A DNA stretch of 64,000 nucleotides from Procambarus clarkii (taxonomy: Eukaryota; Arthropoda; Malacostraca; Decapoda; Cambaridae): assembly GCF_040958095.1 (NCBI RefSeq), contig NC_091176.1:45640855-45704854 (forward strand). Reading direction: 5' to 3'. The notes under the pieces were generated by a model. The model had not been told where the DNA came from. It ran no database searches and saw only the letters and a list, made by a program, of their open reading frames with translations. The translations under genes were made by a program, and so were the position numbers. Of the stretch, positions 1-10,831 are shown one piece after another. The first letter of the stretch is position 1. Each line of letters opens with the position of its first letter.

Positions 1-19
1 TTGATCAATCTTGGCTTTT

Positions 20-519
20 NNNNNNNNNNNNNNNNNNNNNNNNNNNNNNNNNNNNNNNNNNNNNNNNNNNNNNNNNNNNNNNNNNNNNNNNNNNNNNNNN
101 NNNNNNNNNNNNNNNNNNNNNNNNNNNNNNNNNNNNNNNNNNNNNNNNNNNNNNNNNNNNNNNNNNNNNNNNNNNNNNNNNNNNNNNNNNNNNNNNNNNN
201 NNNNNNNNNNNNNNNNNNNNNNNNNNNNNNNNNNNNNNNNNNNNNNNNNNNNNNNNNNNNNNNNNNNNNNNNNNNNNNNNNNNNNNNNNNNNNNNNNNNN
301 NNNNNNNNNNNNNNNNNNNNNNNNNNNNNNNNNNNNNNNNNNNNNNNNNNNNNNNNNNNNNNNNNNNNNNNNNNNNNNNNNNNNNNNNNNNNNNNNNNNN
401 NNNNNNNNNNNNNNNNNNNNNNNNNNNNNNNNNNNNNNNNNNNNNNNNNNNNNNNNNNNNNNNNNNNNNNNNNNNNNNNNNNNNNNNNNNNNNNNNNNNN
501 NNNNNNNNNNNNNNNNNNN
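20..519. other. Assembly gap (500 N)
   Basis: A run of exactly 500 N, the usual size for a gap of unknown length. It lies directly at the outer end of the left arm of a large inverted repeat, where short-read assembly often fails. The true missing sequence could be any length. Confidence 0.99.
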
Positions 520-2045
520 ACATAGCTCTTGCCCTTTAGTTCTGGGAGCCACTTAGTAGCATGTCTTTGCACCTTTTCCAGTTTGTTGATGTGCTTCTTA
601 AGATATGGGCACCACACAACCGCTGCATATTCTAGCCTTGGCCGAAAAAAACTCGTGAACAATTTCTTTAGTATTTCGCCATCCATGTATTTAAACGAAA
701 TTCTGAAGTTAGAAAGCGTGGCATAGGCTCCTCACACAACGTTCTTTATGTGGGCCTCAAGTGATAGTTTTCTATCTAGAATCAACCCTAGACCTCTTTC
801 TTTTATCAGAATTATATAAAGATTTCTCACATAATTTGTAGGTTGTGTGGGATCTATGTTCTATTCCACATTCCATAACATGGCATTTATTCACATTAAA
901 TTTCATTTGCCAAGTGGTGCTCCATATATTTATTTTGTCCAGGTTTTCTTGAAGGGCATGACAATCATCTAAATTTCTTATCCATCCCATTATCTTAGCA
1001 TCATCAGCAAACATGTTTATATAATTCTGTATTCCAACTGGCAGATCATTTATGTAGACAATGAACATTTCTGGTGCATGTACTGTGGTACTCCACTTGT
1101 GACACTTCTCCAGTCCGATTGCCTCTGATTACTGCCCTCATTTTTCTATCAGTCAGAAAATTTTTCATCCATGTTAGAAGCTTACCTGTCACCCATCCAA
1201 AATTTTCTAGTTTCCAGAACAACCTCTTATGTGGAACTCTGTAGAAAGCCTTTTTAATGTCTAGATAGATGCAGTCGACCCAACTACCTTTTTCCTTTAA
1301 AATCTCTGTGGCTCAATCATAGAAACTGAGTAAATTCGATACACAGGATCTTCCAGATCGAAAACAATACTGTCTGTGTGATATTATATAATTTCTCTCC
1401 AGGTGTTCTACCCATTTAGTTTTTAGTTTTTTTTTTTCAATCTTTTCACTGTTACACTTGTCAATGATTCAGGTCTATAACTGAGAGGGGTGGGGTCTTC
1501 CCTGTTGCCACTTTTGTAGATTGGAACTATGTTAGCCTTTTTTCACATGTTTGCTATGACTCCTGTACACAGGGATGCCTGAAAGATCAGGTGAAGTGAA
1601 AGGCTGAGCTCAGATGCACATTCTCTCAGAACCCATGGTGAAACTCCATCTGGACCAACTGCTTTGTTCTTACTTAGCTCCTTTAGCATATTTTCCACTT
1701 CATCTCTAGACACCTCTATACGCTCTATGATGTTCTCAGAAATTCTTATTGTGTCTGGTTCTCTTAAGATTTCATTTTGTATAAACACACTTTGGAACTT
1801 TTGGTTTAATGTTTCACACATTGCATTATCATTTTCTGTGAATCTGTTTCCAATTTTCAACCTCTGGATATTATCCTTTACCTGCAATTTGTTGTTTATG
1901 AATTTGTAGAATAGGCCCAGTTCTGTTTTACATTTATCCATTATCCCTTTTTAAAAATTTCTTTCTGCCTCTTCCCTTACTGCTGTATAGTTGTTTCTCG
2001 CATCTTTGTATCGCTGGTATGATTGGGGGTTTGGCTTCTTTCTAT
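520..2045 (-). pseudogene. CR1-like LINE ORF2 fragment, left-arm copy
   Basis: On the minus strand this reads pre-RT linker, reverse transcriptase and C-terminal region of a non-LTR retrotransposon. Visible pieces are the linker with NKAVGPDGVSPWVLRECA (about 1680-1600), the YINDLP and FADDAKIMGW motifs (about 1045-980; FADD is the catalytic box) and the post-RT region up to the gap. The frame is broken by indels: at least three separate reading frames are needed, and the segment around 1100-1540 has no continuous frame. It mirrors the better-preserved copy at 11540-13420. It is a dead copy; which clade of the CR1/Jockey group it belongs to is not certain. Confidence 0.8.
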
Positions 2046-2076
2046 TTTGATACCTGCTTGATGGGGTTCTGCTCTT

Positions 2077-2275
2077 CTACTCCCCAAGCCCGGCCCGAGG
2101 CCAGGCTCGACTTGTGAGAGTTTGGTCCACCAGGCTGTTGCTTGGAGCGGCCCGCAGGGCCACATACCCACAACATCCCGGCTGATCCGGAACTTCTCTT
2201 AGAAAACAGTCCAGTTTTCTCCTGAAGATGTCCACGGTTGTTCCGGCAGGAACAACCGTGCAACCGTGCTCTGAA
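2077..2275 (-). pseudogene. LINE C-terminal tail fragment, left-arm copy
   Basis: Minus-strand reading gives a short tail with TVDIFRRKLDCFLREVPDQP followed by GYVALRAAPSNSLVDQ. The pattern of a helix with basic residues just before the stop resembles the last residues of crustacean CR1-like ORF2 proteins. It is a remnant of a family different from its neighbours, wedged between two pieces of the other LINE. The mirror copy is at 11350-11527. Assignment is by resemblance only. Confidence 0.5.
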
Positions 2276-2773
2276 GGGGAAAGTGAATACTGAGCAGTAC
2301 TCGAGACGGGACAACATAAGTGACTTGAAGAGTACAACCATTGTGATGGGATCCCTGGATTTGAAAGTTCTCATAATCCATCCGATCATTTTCTGGCTGA
2401 CGCAATATTTGCTTGGTTATGCTCCCTAAACATTAGATCGTCGGACATCATTATTCCCAAATCCTTGACATGCTGTTTTTCTACTATAGGAAGATTCGAT
2501 TGTGTTTTGTACCCTGTATTATGTTTCAGATCCTCATTTTTGCCATACCTGAAATTTATCACTGTTAAACATCATGTTATTTTCTGCTGCCCAATCGAAA
2601 ACTTTGTTGACATCTGCTTGTAGTTTTTCAATGTCTTTCATTCCATTTTTGTGTCTTTTGGTCTGTGGCCCTCTCTCAATTTCTGTTGAACCAATCCTGT
2701 TTTCTGGCCCTGCATCTCTGTTTTGGTATGAATGTTTGTGTGCCTTCATTGTATATTTTGCAAAATTTGGCAT
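2276..2773 (-). pseudogene. LINE ORF2 thumb/C-terminal fragment, left-arm copy
   Basis: Minus-strand reading shows LQADVNKVFDWAAENNMMFN, the segment that follows the FADD box in CR1/Jockey reverse transcriptases. It continues into the region with ARKMIGWIMRTFKSRD and LFKSLMLSRLEYC, typical of the post-RT helices. At least one frameshift separates the parts. The same piece is present in the right arm at 10832-11330. Confidence 0.65.
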
Positions 2774-2899
2774 ACATTTAATTTACTTCCCTGTCTAGCA
2801 ACAAGTCTGCCTAATTACTTATTAAAAAAAAATTGAAGTTCCCCATAGTGACCTCTCTCTCTTGAAATCAAGTTTATCAACTGTTTCAATGTCCCCATT

Positions 2900-3345
2900 T
2901 TCTGTGTGTGTGTGTTTGGAGGCTAAGCTTGCTGATACCATGTGTGTGTGTGTTTGGAGGCTAAGCTTGCTGATACCATGTGTGTGTGTGTGTGTGTGTT
3001 TGGAGGCTAAGCTTGCTGATACCATGTGTGTGTGTGTTTGGAGGCTAAGCTTGCTGATACCATGTGTGTGTGTGTTTGGAGGCTAAGCTTGCTGATACCA
3101 TGTGTGTGTGTGTGTGTTTGGTGGCTAAGCTTGCTGATACCATGTGTGTGTGTGTGTGTTTGGAGGCTAAGCTTGCTGTTACCACGTGTGTGTGTGTTTG
3201 GAGGCTAAGCTTGCTGATACCATGTGTGTGTGTGTTTGGAGGCTAAGCTTGCTGATACCATGTGTGTGTGTGTGTGTTTGGAGGCTAAGCTTGCTGATAC
3301 CATGTGTGTGTGTGTTTGGAGGCTAAGCTTGCTAACACCGTGTGT
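2900..3345 (+). repeat. Minisatellite, 11 units of ~37-47 bp with GT core
   Basis: Eleven copies of a unit built from TTTGGAGGCTAAGCTTGCTG, then ATACCATG, then a (TG)n core of variable length. The variable (TG)n length accounts for unit-size differences. The last copy is degenerate. The right arm has only five units, so copy number changed after the arms duplicated. It ends at a TACTCACCTG/CAGGTGAGTA motif that resembles LINE 3' tails seen elsewhere in the window. Confidence 0.9.
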
Positions 3346-3658
3346 GTACTCACCTGTTTAAATAATAATAGGGGTGTGTACCACCTCTGGTGCAATTGTA
3401 GGGATCCACAGCCTTGAAGAAAATAGAGTATTCAGAGAAGACCTTGTGGATTCTCACTGAACACTAATCTTTTCTTCTCCTATCACCCCTCTTATTTTGT
3501 TTTATGCTGTATTCTATTATATATCATATAAATACATAGCCAAATGGCAATATTTATTATGTCTATACAAAAAGAAGAAATCCACTTTATTTTTTTCTCT
3601 CCTTTGTTTCTATGTGGATTTTGTTGTGACTAATGATTCTCCTCCTTCCCGTCAACAG

Positions 3659-3772
3659 GTCTTCCTCACTGGGCTTGCTCGGCTTTTGTGTTACTGTGAG
3701 GGTGCCATCATCGTTTACCCTTCAAGACTGACTCATGCTGGCATTGCATTTGTGGACTTCCCTTCACAGTAA
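3659..3772 (+). other. Possible terminal host exon (unrecognised), left-arm copy
   Basis: A 37-codon open stretch starts VFLTGLARLLCYCEGA, ends GIAFVDFPSQ and closes with TAA at 3770-3772. It follows a pyrimidine-rich tract and a consensus 3' splice acceptor (CCCGTCAACAG, AG at 3657-3658). Base composition here is clearly less AT-rich than its surroundings. About 170 bp downstream an AATAAA-type signal lies in ACATAATAAATTT near 3945-3953. Together these look like a last exon plus 3' UTR. I do not recognise the protein. It may be a fragment captured by the duplication or merely part of an unrecognised repeat. The same exon is in the right arm at 10071-10184. Confidence 0.35.
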
Positions 3773-4079
3773 ACAGTCCTTCTCCATATGGTGATTGTCC
3801 AGGGCAAGCAGGGTGTGACTGCCATCTTGGAGAAGCAGGGTCTTTTAATATGAAGAATCTTCCGTCTTCTCTACTTACGCCAGCTTGTGCCGGCCTTGCA
3901 TTCTTGTTACTTCATGGCCCTTGGGCCTTTTTTATTTATTTTACATAATAAATTTTTTTATTAATACCCGTGTTTCACAAGAGATCCTTAACATTTTAAG
4001 CACCAATTGTATTGACTAATGTACGTCTTGTAACCTTTAAGACATAAATAGACAAGACATAGATAAATGAGTGAATAAT

Positions 4080-4440
4080 ACTGAGTGACTAGGTTAGGGC
4101 GAGGAACATAGTACAGTGTCTGGCTTTGGAAGAATGCCTACTGTTTTAGAAACCTTATTGCCATGATCATAATCGTATGGGTTAAAAAGCATTTGTTGTC
4201 ACTCCTACACTGTGGCTTGTTGAGCTTGAAACCTTTGCTCCTTGTTCGTGTTACATCTGACCTTTTGAAGAAATTGTATGAATCAATATCCTCCAAATTG
4301 TTCAGTATTTTAAAGGTTTCGCTCTATTACTCTCTCATTTGCATATATCTAAGCATATAGATTAGATATAGATTTAGATTAGATTTTTTATTCAGGTAAA
4401 GGTACATACATTGCAGATGAGTTACAAAGGGAAAGACATT
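4080..4440 (-). pseudogene. Mosaic of LINE C-terminal scraps, left-arm copy
   Basis: Minus-strand reading contains a post-RT piece with NNLEDIDSYNFFKRSDVTRT (about 4320-4220), where ETFKI and SYNFFKR match the C-terminal style of CR1/Jockey ORF2. It also contains a piece resembling the J2 family (YYVPRPNLVTQYYSLIY, about 4125-4075). Next to them at 4376-4420 is the J2-type 3' end (ATGTATGTACCTTTACCTGA plus TCTAA repeats), seen in reverse complement. These come from different insertions joined end to end. Confidence 0.6.
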
Positions 4441-4533
4441 GACTAAAGTTCACTAGCTCTATTGGAAGAGAAACGTCTGCAAGACAAGTGTGGGCAAAAA
4501 TTAAGGTAGCAGCGGCTCACAACGACCCCCAAC

Positions 4534-6480
4534 GGCTTCATTTTGTATCTTCTCCAACTTGCCCATCCTACCTTTACCAAAACAAGAAATGACAGGTGCA
4601 GCATAATCAATAAGAAATCTTACAGTACTCAAGTACATCATTCGTAGCACTTGGACTCCCACTCCTTTCCACAGCATGCCAAGGCCTTCAGAGGTTGTAA
4701 TCTCTTCCGACATTGACTCAACAGTCTGTTCATCTCAGTTTCCAAACTCTCATAGGTATATCCAACATATATGCCTAAATATTTATATATATTAACTCTC
4801 TATATTTTTACCGTTTATTTCCAATATAATGGGCCTCCGACTTCTACATTCAAACTTTAGTTTTGTCTTCATTAACCACTAGTCCCATGTGGTGACACTG
4901 GTTTCCGAAATTGTCCAACACTGTTTGAATCTTTGAAATATCTTTGCCCTGAAACAAAATATCATCAGCATATATGATTGGAGTTACCCAATTTGAGTAT
5001 TTCTCAGATGCTATCTTATTCATTAGTACATAAAACAGGGTGAGACTCAACACTCCTCCCTGAGGTGTGCAGAGTTCTTGACCTTGATACCTTGAACCAT
5101 ACAACCTTGATACCACACCTGAGCCCTCCTTTCCTGAAGATAATCCCCTATCCAGCGCAATAATCTCCCTTCAACACCAAGACCAGCTAATTCATATAAA
5201 ATAACCTCTTTGTTGGCTTTATCAAAAGCTCCTTATAAATCAATAAAAATTCTATAATAATCATTACCATTAGCTAGACATTTAATAATACAGTCAGAGG
5301 TACTTTTTCCTCTGAGGAACCCGAAAAATTATTAGACAGCTGATCACCTATTATATACAAAAGTTTATTTAAAATGATCCTCTCCATCATTTTACAAAAA
5401 CACGAGGTTAAAGACACAGGTCTGTACTCTCCATTGGCTTTAGGGATAAGGATGATCATAGTTCTTTTTCATTTACTGGGAATTCTGCCCTCTTTATAAC
5501 TAATATTAAAGAGGTCTAACAGCGGGCTTTTCGTCATAATGGCAAGTTCATTAAGTATTTCAAAAGTTACTCCATCCTCCCTAGGGGGCGGTAGATTTCC
5601 CAACTTTAATCGCCGTTATTAGTTCTTCTCTGGTAATACCTGTGCAAGTGACATCACCACTGTTACCTGCTGTAAGTATAAAATCCTTTCTTAGATCTTT
5701 GCAAGAATCAAACGACTCTCTCGTTACAGCGGGTAATTAAATGAACTAAGTTTGGCAGCTTCCGCCCATTTATTTACGAGACCTTTTGCAATTCCTTACG
5801 GGTCAGGATGTGCAACAAAATTATGCTTTTTACCCCTTATTTCATTTATGTCTTGCCAGATTTCCTTCAAGTTTGTTACTCCTAACTTTCTCTGCAAACT
5901 CCTGCCAATACTTGCTCCAAATTTCCTTTCTCTTCTCCGCACACTTTTATGGGGGATGCTTTTCTATACCAGATGTTTTCCGGTTCAATGTTGCATTAAA
6001 TACATCTACCTCCTTAATTAAATCTTAATAAAATGCTTCTGCCGAAACTGGCTTATAAGTATCATACCAAGACTTAATATGACCAACAAGACCCCTTAAT
6101 TCTCCCTTATTAAACTTTAAGCTTTTCCTCTGAAGGCAGGCATGCTTTTTATCTAGTTTAAGCTGTATTTGTAATGCAAAATCTCTTAGCATTTCATCCA
6201 CAGTAAGACAATTCTCCTCTATGCCCTCAGCATTTATCAAACAAGCATAATCTAATCTCCCTCCCCTCAGATGAGTAGGAGAGGGCTCGCCCAGCAGTTG
6301 AACATCTTCATGTTCAACATGTTCATCTTCATGTTCAGATTGTTACCATCCCTATCCCCAGTTTCCTGGAGTGCTACTATGTTAATATTCTCTCTAAGAG
6401 TATAATAGTGTACATCCACCGCTCTAGTTTTTAATCCATTAACGTTCCAAGATAATATTATCAATCTACTTTCATCCATG
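4534..6480 (-). pseudogene. Decayed I-like LINE (EN, linker, RT, C-terminus)
   Basis: Read on the minus strand from 6480. An endonuclease start has ILSWNVNGLKTR and INIVALQETG (6480-6350), then an internal deletion of the EN. A linker follows (LRDFALQIQLKLDKKHACLQ, 6200-6100), then a pre-RT region with AHPDP and KGLVNKWAEAA (about 5810-5760). RT blocks are PKANGEYRPVSLTSCFCKMM (5450-5390), FIDLxGAFDKANKE (about 5245-5205) and IYADDILFQG (about 4985-4955; YADD is the catalytic box). The C-terminus has VRFLIDYAAPVIS and LEKIQNEAV (4640-4540). In-frame stops and frameshifts are numerous. The IDYAAPV/LEKIQNEA style suggests the I/Nimb group; that is tentative. It ends at the inner edge of the left palindrome arm. 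Confidence 0.75.
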
Positions 6481-6594
6481 AACTCCGTAATATTTTTTCT
6501 TTCTCCTCACTTGCACAACTACTACTAACATCGAAGGTAATAGTATTCATATCTATTTTCTTTGTTATTTCTGTATACCTTTTTACTTTAACGA

Positions 6595-6870
6595 AGGTAC
6601 CCCCCAGGTGTAGGGAGGAATGATCTTTTCCAGGTATATTTTGAAAATCAGCATCGTTTTGCCACGTACCGCTTCGGTGGGTAGGCGGTTCCATGAGTTA
6701 ATAACTCTGTGGGTGAAAAAGTATCTCCTGTAACTGGTAACTGGCTATTCAGACGAAGGACTTCGGGTAGATGTAGTTTACATGGACCTGAACAACGGTC
6801 GTAGTCTGCTGTCTGCTGTGTCGAGGCTGTAGCGTCTTGGGTCGATTAGAACTGTACACGCCGAGTGCTA
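6595..6870 (-). pseudogene. LINE ORF2 C-terminal fragment, separate family
   Basis: Minus-strand translation gives YRRYFFTHRVINSWNRLPTE, then AVRGKTMLIFKIYLEKI. This is the conserved C-terminal signature (RVINSWNxLP, then FK) of CR1/Jockey-type ORF2 proteins. Upstream on the same strand, RRYSLDTADSRLRPLF is readable but with stops. It belongs to neither the I-like element downstream nor the young CR1. A short dead fragment. Confidence 0.6.
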
Positions 6871-6904
6871 CATTCTTGACTGGAGATTGTACTGTGTGCT
6901 ATTC

Positions 6905-7145
6905 GATTGATTGATGAAGATTAAGCCACCCAAGAGGTGACACGGGCATGAATACCCCGTAAGTGGTGGCCCTTTTGAGCCATTACCAATATCAAGAGCT
7001 GATACTGGAGATCTGTGGAGGTGCGACTGCACCCTGCGTGACGGGAGATGTCTCCCGTGTGGTGTGTGCTATTCTGATTTATTTATAAAGATTAAGCCAC
7101 CCAAGAGGTGGCACGGGCATGAATAGCCCGTAATGTGCTATTCTC
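6905..7145 (+). repeat. Repeat pair sharing GATTAAGCCACCCAAGAGGT
   Basis: Two copies of a GATTAAGCCACCCAAGAGGT block followed by ACACGGGCATGAATA lie about 165 bp apart (about 6918 and 7089). The first continues through a GC-richer stretch with an imperfect hairpin (CGGGAGATGTCTCCCG) before the second begins. It resembles a SINE or LINE 3' end dimer. I see no clear A/B boxes, so the class is left open. 7146-7389 holds nothing I can identify. Confidence 0.5.
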
Positions 7146-7389
7146 AAGTCGCTTGCTTATGTACGGTGACGACACCTCACAGTAAGATATAGAAGGGTGG
7201 AAAACCGTTACCTGTAAATAGGGATAGGATTAATGCTTGTGTAATTAGTTATGCCATTATGATGATGAGATAATGGAGTATAAGGATTACTCGATCACTA
7301 CATCACCTTCAACTGTTACTAGGGGAACTATTCCATGGTCCAGCGATTTTCTGAAAAGGAGTTTCACTGGCAAGCATAGTGAATTAAGA

Positions 7390-8274
7390 GCATAAGAATA
7401 AAGGTAACTGCAGAAGGCCTATTGGCCCATACGAGGCAGCTCCTATCTATAACCACCCAAACCCACTCATATACATGTCCAACCCACGCTTGAAACAATC
7501 GAGGGACCCCACCTCCACCACGTTACGCGGTAATTGGTTCCACAAATCAACAACCCTGTTGCCAAACCAGTATTTACCCAAGTCTTTCCTAAATCTAAAC
7601 TTATCCAATTTATACCCATTGTTTTGTGTTCTGTCATGTGTTGATACTTTTAATACCCTACTAATATCCCCTTTGTTATGTCCATTCATCCACTTGTAAA
7701 CCTCTATCATATCACCCCTAACTCTTCGCTTTTCCAGTGAATGCAATTTAAGCTTTGTTAATCTTTCTTCATATAAAAGATTTCTATTTTGGGGAATTAA
7801 CTTAGTCACCCTACTCTAGACACGTTCAAGTGAATTTATATTCATTCTATAATATGGCGACCAAAACTGAACTGCATAATGTAAATGGGGCCTAACCAGA
7901 GCAAGATATAGCTGAAGAACCACACCAGGTGTCTTGTTACTAACACTTCGATTAATAAATCCCAGTGTCCTATTTGCCTTATTACGAGCATTCATGCATT
8001 GATCCTTTTGTTTTAAATTCTTACTAATCATAACTCCCAGATCCCTTTCACAATCCGACTTCGCAATCTCAACACCATCTAGCTCATATCTTGTAACTAT
8101 CATCATTACCTAGTCTCAAAACTTTACATTTATCAGCATTAAACTGCATCTGTCAATCTTTTGACCATTTCAAAACCCTATTTAGATCAACTTGAAGTGA
8201 TAGTGAGTCTTCTTCCGTGTTAATTTCCCTACCTATTTTTGTATCATCTGCAAATTTGCAAATGTTGTTACTCA
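7390..8274 (-). pseudogene. Young-family CR1, 5'-truncated 3' end copy
   Basis: Begins with the 3' tail CATAAGAATAAAGG and the conserved 3' UTR (about 7392-7450), then the ORF2 C-terminus in reverse complement: NRVVDLWNQLPRNVVEVGSL (about 7560-7500), the post-RT helices and NNICKFADD at the 5' end. It is more diverged than copies at 40-64 kb: a frameshift lies near 7812 and a further break after 8106. It is truncated just upstream of the FADD box, where the next CR1 tail starts. Confidence 0.85.
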
Positions 8275-8351
8275 ACATAAGAACACAAGAACAAAGGCAA
8301 CTGCAGAAGGCCCACCGGCCCATACGAGGCAGCTCCTACCTACAACCACCC
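8275..8351 (-). mobile_element. CR1 3' UTR fragment (77 bp)
   Basis: Contains only the tail CATAAGAACACAAGAAC and the conserved 3' UTR up to the ORF2 stop region (CTACAACCACCCA). It sits head-to-tail with the CR1 copy at 7390-8274, whose truncated 5' end starts at this tail. Confidence 0.8.
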
Positions 8352-8776
8352 AATTAATTTGCCAGTTCCTTTACGACTTGGGACTTAAATCCATTTACAC
8401 TTTGGGCTTCTGAGTCTTTTAGTTTGTCAATGCTCTTCCTGATTGTGTCGCGTGTAATTGGTATTTCTCTTAATTCATTCTCCTTACCTCCGACAAACAT
8501 TTGTGTTGGTGATGGGCTGTCATTCAAGCTTTCTAGTGTGAACACTGATGTTAGGTATTCATTGAGAGTGTTTGCCGCCCTTTTATGATACAACTTAAAA
8601 TTGTTAGTCTCATCTTTTATGGGTCCTACGGAGTCAGTTCTTTGTTTGGGTTTTACTTCGTATATACTTGCCCGAAACGCTATGCGTATTAGTGGCTTTA
8701 GGTATTGTATTTTAAATTTTAAAATTTTGCCCCGAGGTGCGAGTTTATTGGGAGTACTTAGCTGTATCATTAGCAA
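8352..8776 (-). pseudogene. CR1-like LINE linker fragment with embedded J2 3' module
   Basis: Minus-strand reading shows a pre-RT linker: DSVGPIKDETNNFKLYHKRA, NEYLTSVFTLESLNDSPSPT and KSIDKLKDSEAQSVNGFKSQ, the same layout as the VFTKEELNN/LKPNKSPGPDEV linker of the young CR1 but clearly another family. On the plus strand, 8664-8712 is a copy of the J2 3' module (TTGCCCGAAACGCTATGCGT then ATTAGTGGCTTTA), so two elements are fused inside this open stretch. No RT domain follows. Confidence 0.6.
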
Positions 8777-9380
8777 GGTAATTAACTATAGTTTGCTGTC
8801 CTCCGTCCTTTAACAAATCCATTGACCCCTCCCCTAACCTGCCTATTTTGTGCAATAGTCGGTTTAGGATGATCCTTTCAAGCATCTTGCAAGTGCATGA
8901 CATGAGACTGATAGGTCTATAATTGCCAGGGTCATTGGGTTTCGGTATTGGGACCATTATTGCGTGTTTCCATTGTGTGGGCAACACTCCACATAGGAAT
9001 GACTTGTTAAACAGGTGGAGTAGTGGATTGCCAGACACTTCACACAGTGCATTGAGTATGTCGTAGGTGACGCCATCTTCACCAGGTGCTGTACTTTTAC
9101 CCTTTTCATAGCCCCCTTTACTTCCTTGGCTGTAATTGGTTCCCCATACTCGTCATCACTAGATTGTGCTCTTGTTATCCTAATCCTTCTGTCATTATGT
9201 CGGAGGAGCTGTTCCCTGCTTACTTCTGCAGGGAGGGAGGATGATGATGCTGCATCACTCCACTTGTGTATTAGTTCTTCAGCCTTACCCTGGGGGTCGT
9301 TGTGAGCCGCAGGCCGGGCTCTGCTCCCCTTAGCTACCTTAATTTTTGCCCACACTTGTCTTGCAGACGTTTCTCTTCCA
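8745..9380 (-). pseudogene. Second I-like LINE fragment (linker to RT start)
   Basis: From 9380 on the minus strand: VWAKIKVAKG, AHNDPQGKAEELIHKWSDAA (about 9305-9245), then PITAKEVKGAMK. After a frameshift near 9050 come NPLLHLFNKSFLCGVLPTQW, IPKPNDPGNYRPISLMSC and LERIILNRLLHKIG (9030-8850). The AHxDPxG / KWxxAA layout and the PISLMSCTCKMLERIILN block match the I-like element at 4534-6480, so both belong to one superfamily, although the protein sequences differ. It is truncated before the catalytic YADD box and crosses the inner edge of the right palindrome arm. Confidence 0.7.
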
Positions 9381-9409
9381 ATAGAGCTAGTGAACTCTAG
9401 TCATTGTCT

Positions 9410-9800
9410 TTCCCTTTGTAACTCATCTGCAATGTATGTACCTTTACCTGACTAAAAAATCTAATCTAAATCTATATCTAATCTATATGCTTAGATATAT
9501 GCAAATGAGAGAGTAATAGAGCGAAACCTTTAAAATACTGAACAATTTGGAGGATATTGATTCATACAATTTCTTCAAAAGGTCAGATGTAACACGAACA
9601 AGGAGCAAAGGTTTCAAGCCCAACAAGCCACAGTGTAGGAGTGACAACAAATGCTTTTTAACCCATACGATTATGATCATGGCAATAAGGTTTCTAAAAC
9701 AGTAGGCATTCTTCCAAAGCCAGACACTGTACTATGTTCCTCGCCCTAACCTAGTCACTCAGTATTATTCACTCATTTATCTATGTCTTGTCTATTTATG
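9410..9800 (+). pseudogene. Mosaic of LINE C-terminal scraps, right-arm copy
   Basis: Mirror of 4080-4440. The J2-type tail (ATGTATGTACCTTTACCTGA and TCTAA repeats) is at 9432-9485. A CR1-like C-terminal piece is at 9520-9658 (SETFKILNNLEDIDSYNFFK). A frameshifted J2 piece is at about 9684-9780 (KVSKTVGILPK, then YYVPRPNLVT). None has coding continuity. Confidence 0.6.
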
Positions 9801-10070
9801 TCTTAAAGGTTACAAGACGTACATTAGTCAATACAATTGGTGCTTAAAATGTTAAGGATCTCTTGTGAAACACGGGTATTAATAAAAAAATTTATTATGT
9901 AAAATAAATAAAAAAGGCCCAAGGGACATGAAGTAACAAGAATGCAAGGCCGGCACAAGCTGGCGTAAGTAGAGAAGACGGAAGATTCTTCATATTAAAA
10001 GACCCTGCTTCTCCAAGATGGCAGTCACACCCTGCTTGCCCTGGACAATCACCATATGGAGAAGGACTGT
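9800..10070 (-). other. 3' flank of putative exon; no gene
   Basis: Mirror of 3773-4080. It contains the putative poly(A) signal of the possible exon (reverse complement TTTATTATGTA near 9889-9900) and otherwise AT-rich sequence with no frame. Confidence 0.5.
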
Positions 10071-10184
10071 TTACTGTGAAGGGAAGTCCACAAATGCAAT
10101 GCCAGCATGAGTCAGTCTTGAAGGGTAAACGATGATGGCACCCTCACAGTAACACAAAAGCCGAGCAAGCCCAGTGAGGAAGAC
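10071..10184 (-). other. Possible terminal host exon (unrecognised), right-arm copy
   Basis: Mirror copy of 3659-3772. The 37-codon reading frame, the stop, the splice acceptor and the downstream AATAAA region are all kept. Flanking non-coding sequence shows a few differences between arms, but the frame shows none that I can see. That could reflect selection or simply recent duplication. No function can be assigned. Confidence 0.35.
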
Positions 10185-10502
10185 CTGTTGACGGGAAGGA
10201 GGAGAATCATTAGTCACAACAAAATCCACATAGAAACAAAGGAGAGAAAAAAAATAAAGTGGATGTCTTCTTTTTGTATAGACATAATAAATATTGCCAT
10301 TTGGCTATGTATTTATATGATATATAATAGAATACAGCATAAAACAAAATAAGAGGGGTGGTAGGAGAAGAAAAGATAAGTGTTCAGTGAGAATCCACAA
10401 GGTCTTCTCTGAATACTCTTTATTTTCTTCAAGGCTGTGGGTCCCTACAATTACACCAGAGGTGGTACACACCCCTATTATTATTTAAACAGGTGAGTAC
10501 AC

Positions 10503-10703
10503 ACAAGGTGTTAGCAAACTTAGCCTCCAAACACACACACACACATGGTATCAGCAAGCTTAGCCTCCAAACACACACACACATGGTATCAGCAAGCTTA
10601 GCCTCAAAACACACACACACACACATGGTATCAGCAAGCTTAGCCTCCAAACACACACACACATGGTATCAGGAAGCTTAGCCTCCAAACACACACACAC
10701 AGA
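10503..10703 (-). repeat. Minisatellite, 5 units, right-arm counterpart
   Basis: Reverse-complement counterpart of the 2900-3345 array with five units separated by (CA)n stretches. One unit has AGGAAGCTTAG in place of AGCAAGCTTAG and the first carries AGCAAACTTAG, so single-unit variants exist. A sixth degenerate relative sits outside the arm at 13446-13478. Confidence 0.88.
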
Positions 10704-10831
10704 AAATGGGGACATTGAAACAGTTGATAAACTTGATTTCAAGAGAGAGAGGTCACTATGGGGAACTTCAAATTTTTTTTTAATAAGTAATTAGGCAGAC
10801 TTGTTGCTAGACAGGGAAGTAAATTAAATGT

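Larger units (their letters stand above)
520..4531 (+). repeat. Left arm of a ~4 kb inverted repeat
   Basis: This block is the reverse complement of 9291-13090, with only scattered substitutions and small indels visible. The outer end abuts the assembly gap, so the arm may extend further. The inner end is near 4531, where the right arm continues into a reverse-transcriptase linker and the left arm switches to a different LINE end. It carries 11 copies of a minisatellite unit where the right arm has 5, which explains most of the length difference. A ~20-bp deletion near 4510 also distinguishes this arm. The contents are LINE fragments, the minisatellite and one possible exon, annotated separately. 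Confidence 0.9.

Noticed and set aside
2862..3246. Cys/Val-rich open frames with repeated KLADTMCVCV.
   Set aside because: Translations of the GT-bearing minisatellite; frame varies with (TG)n length.
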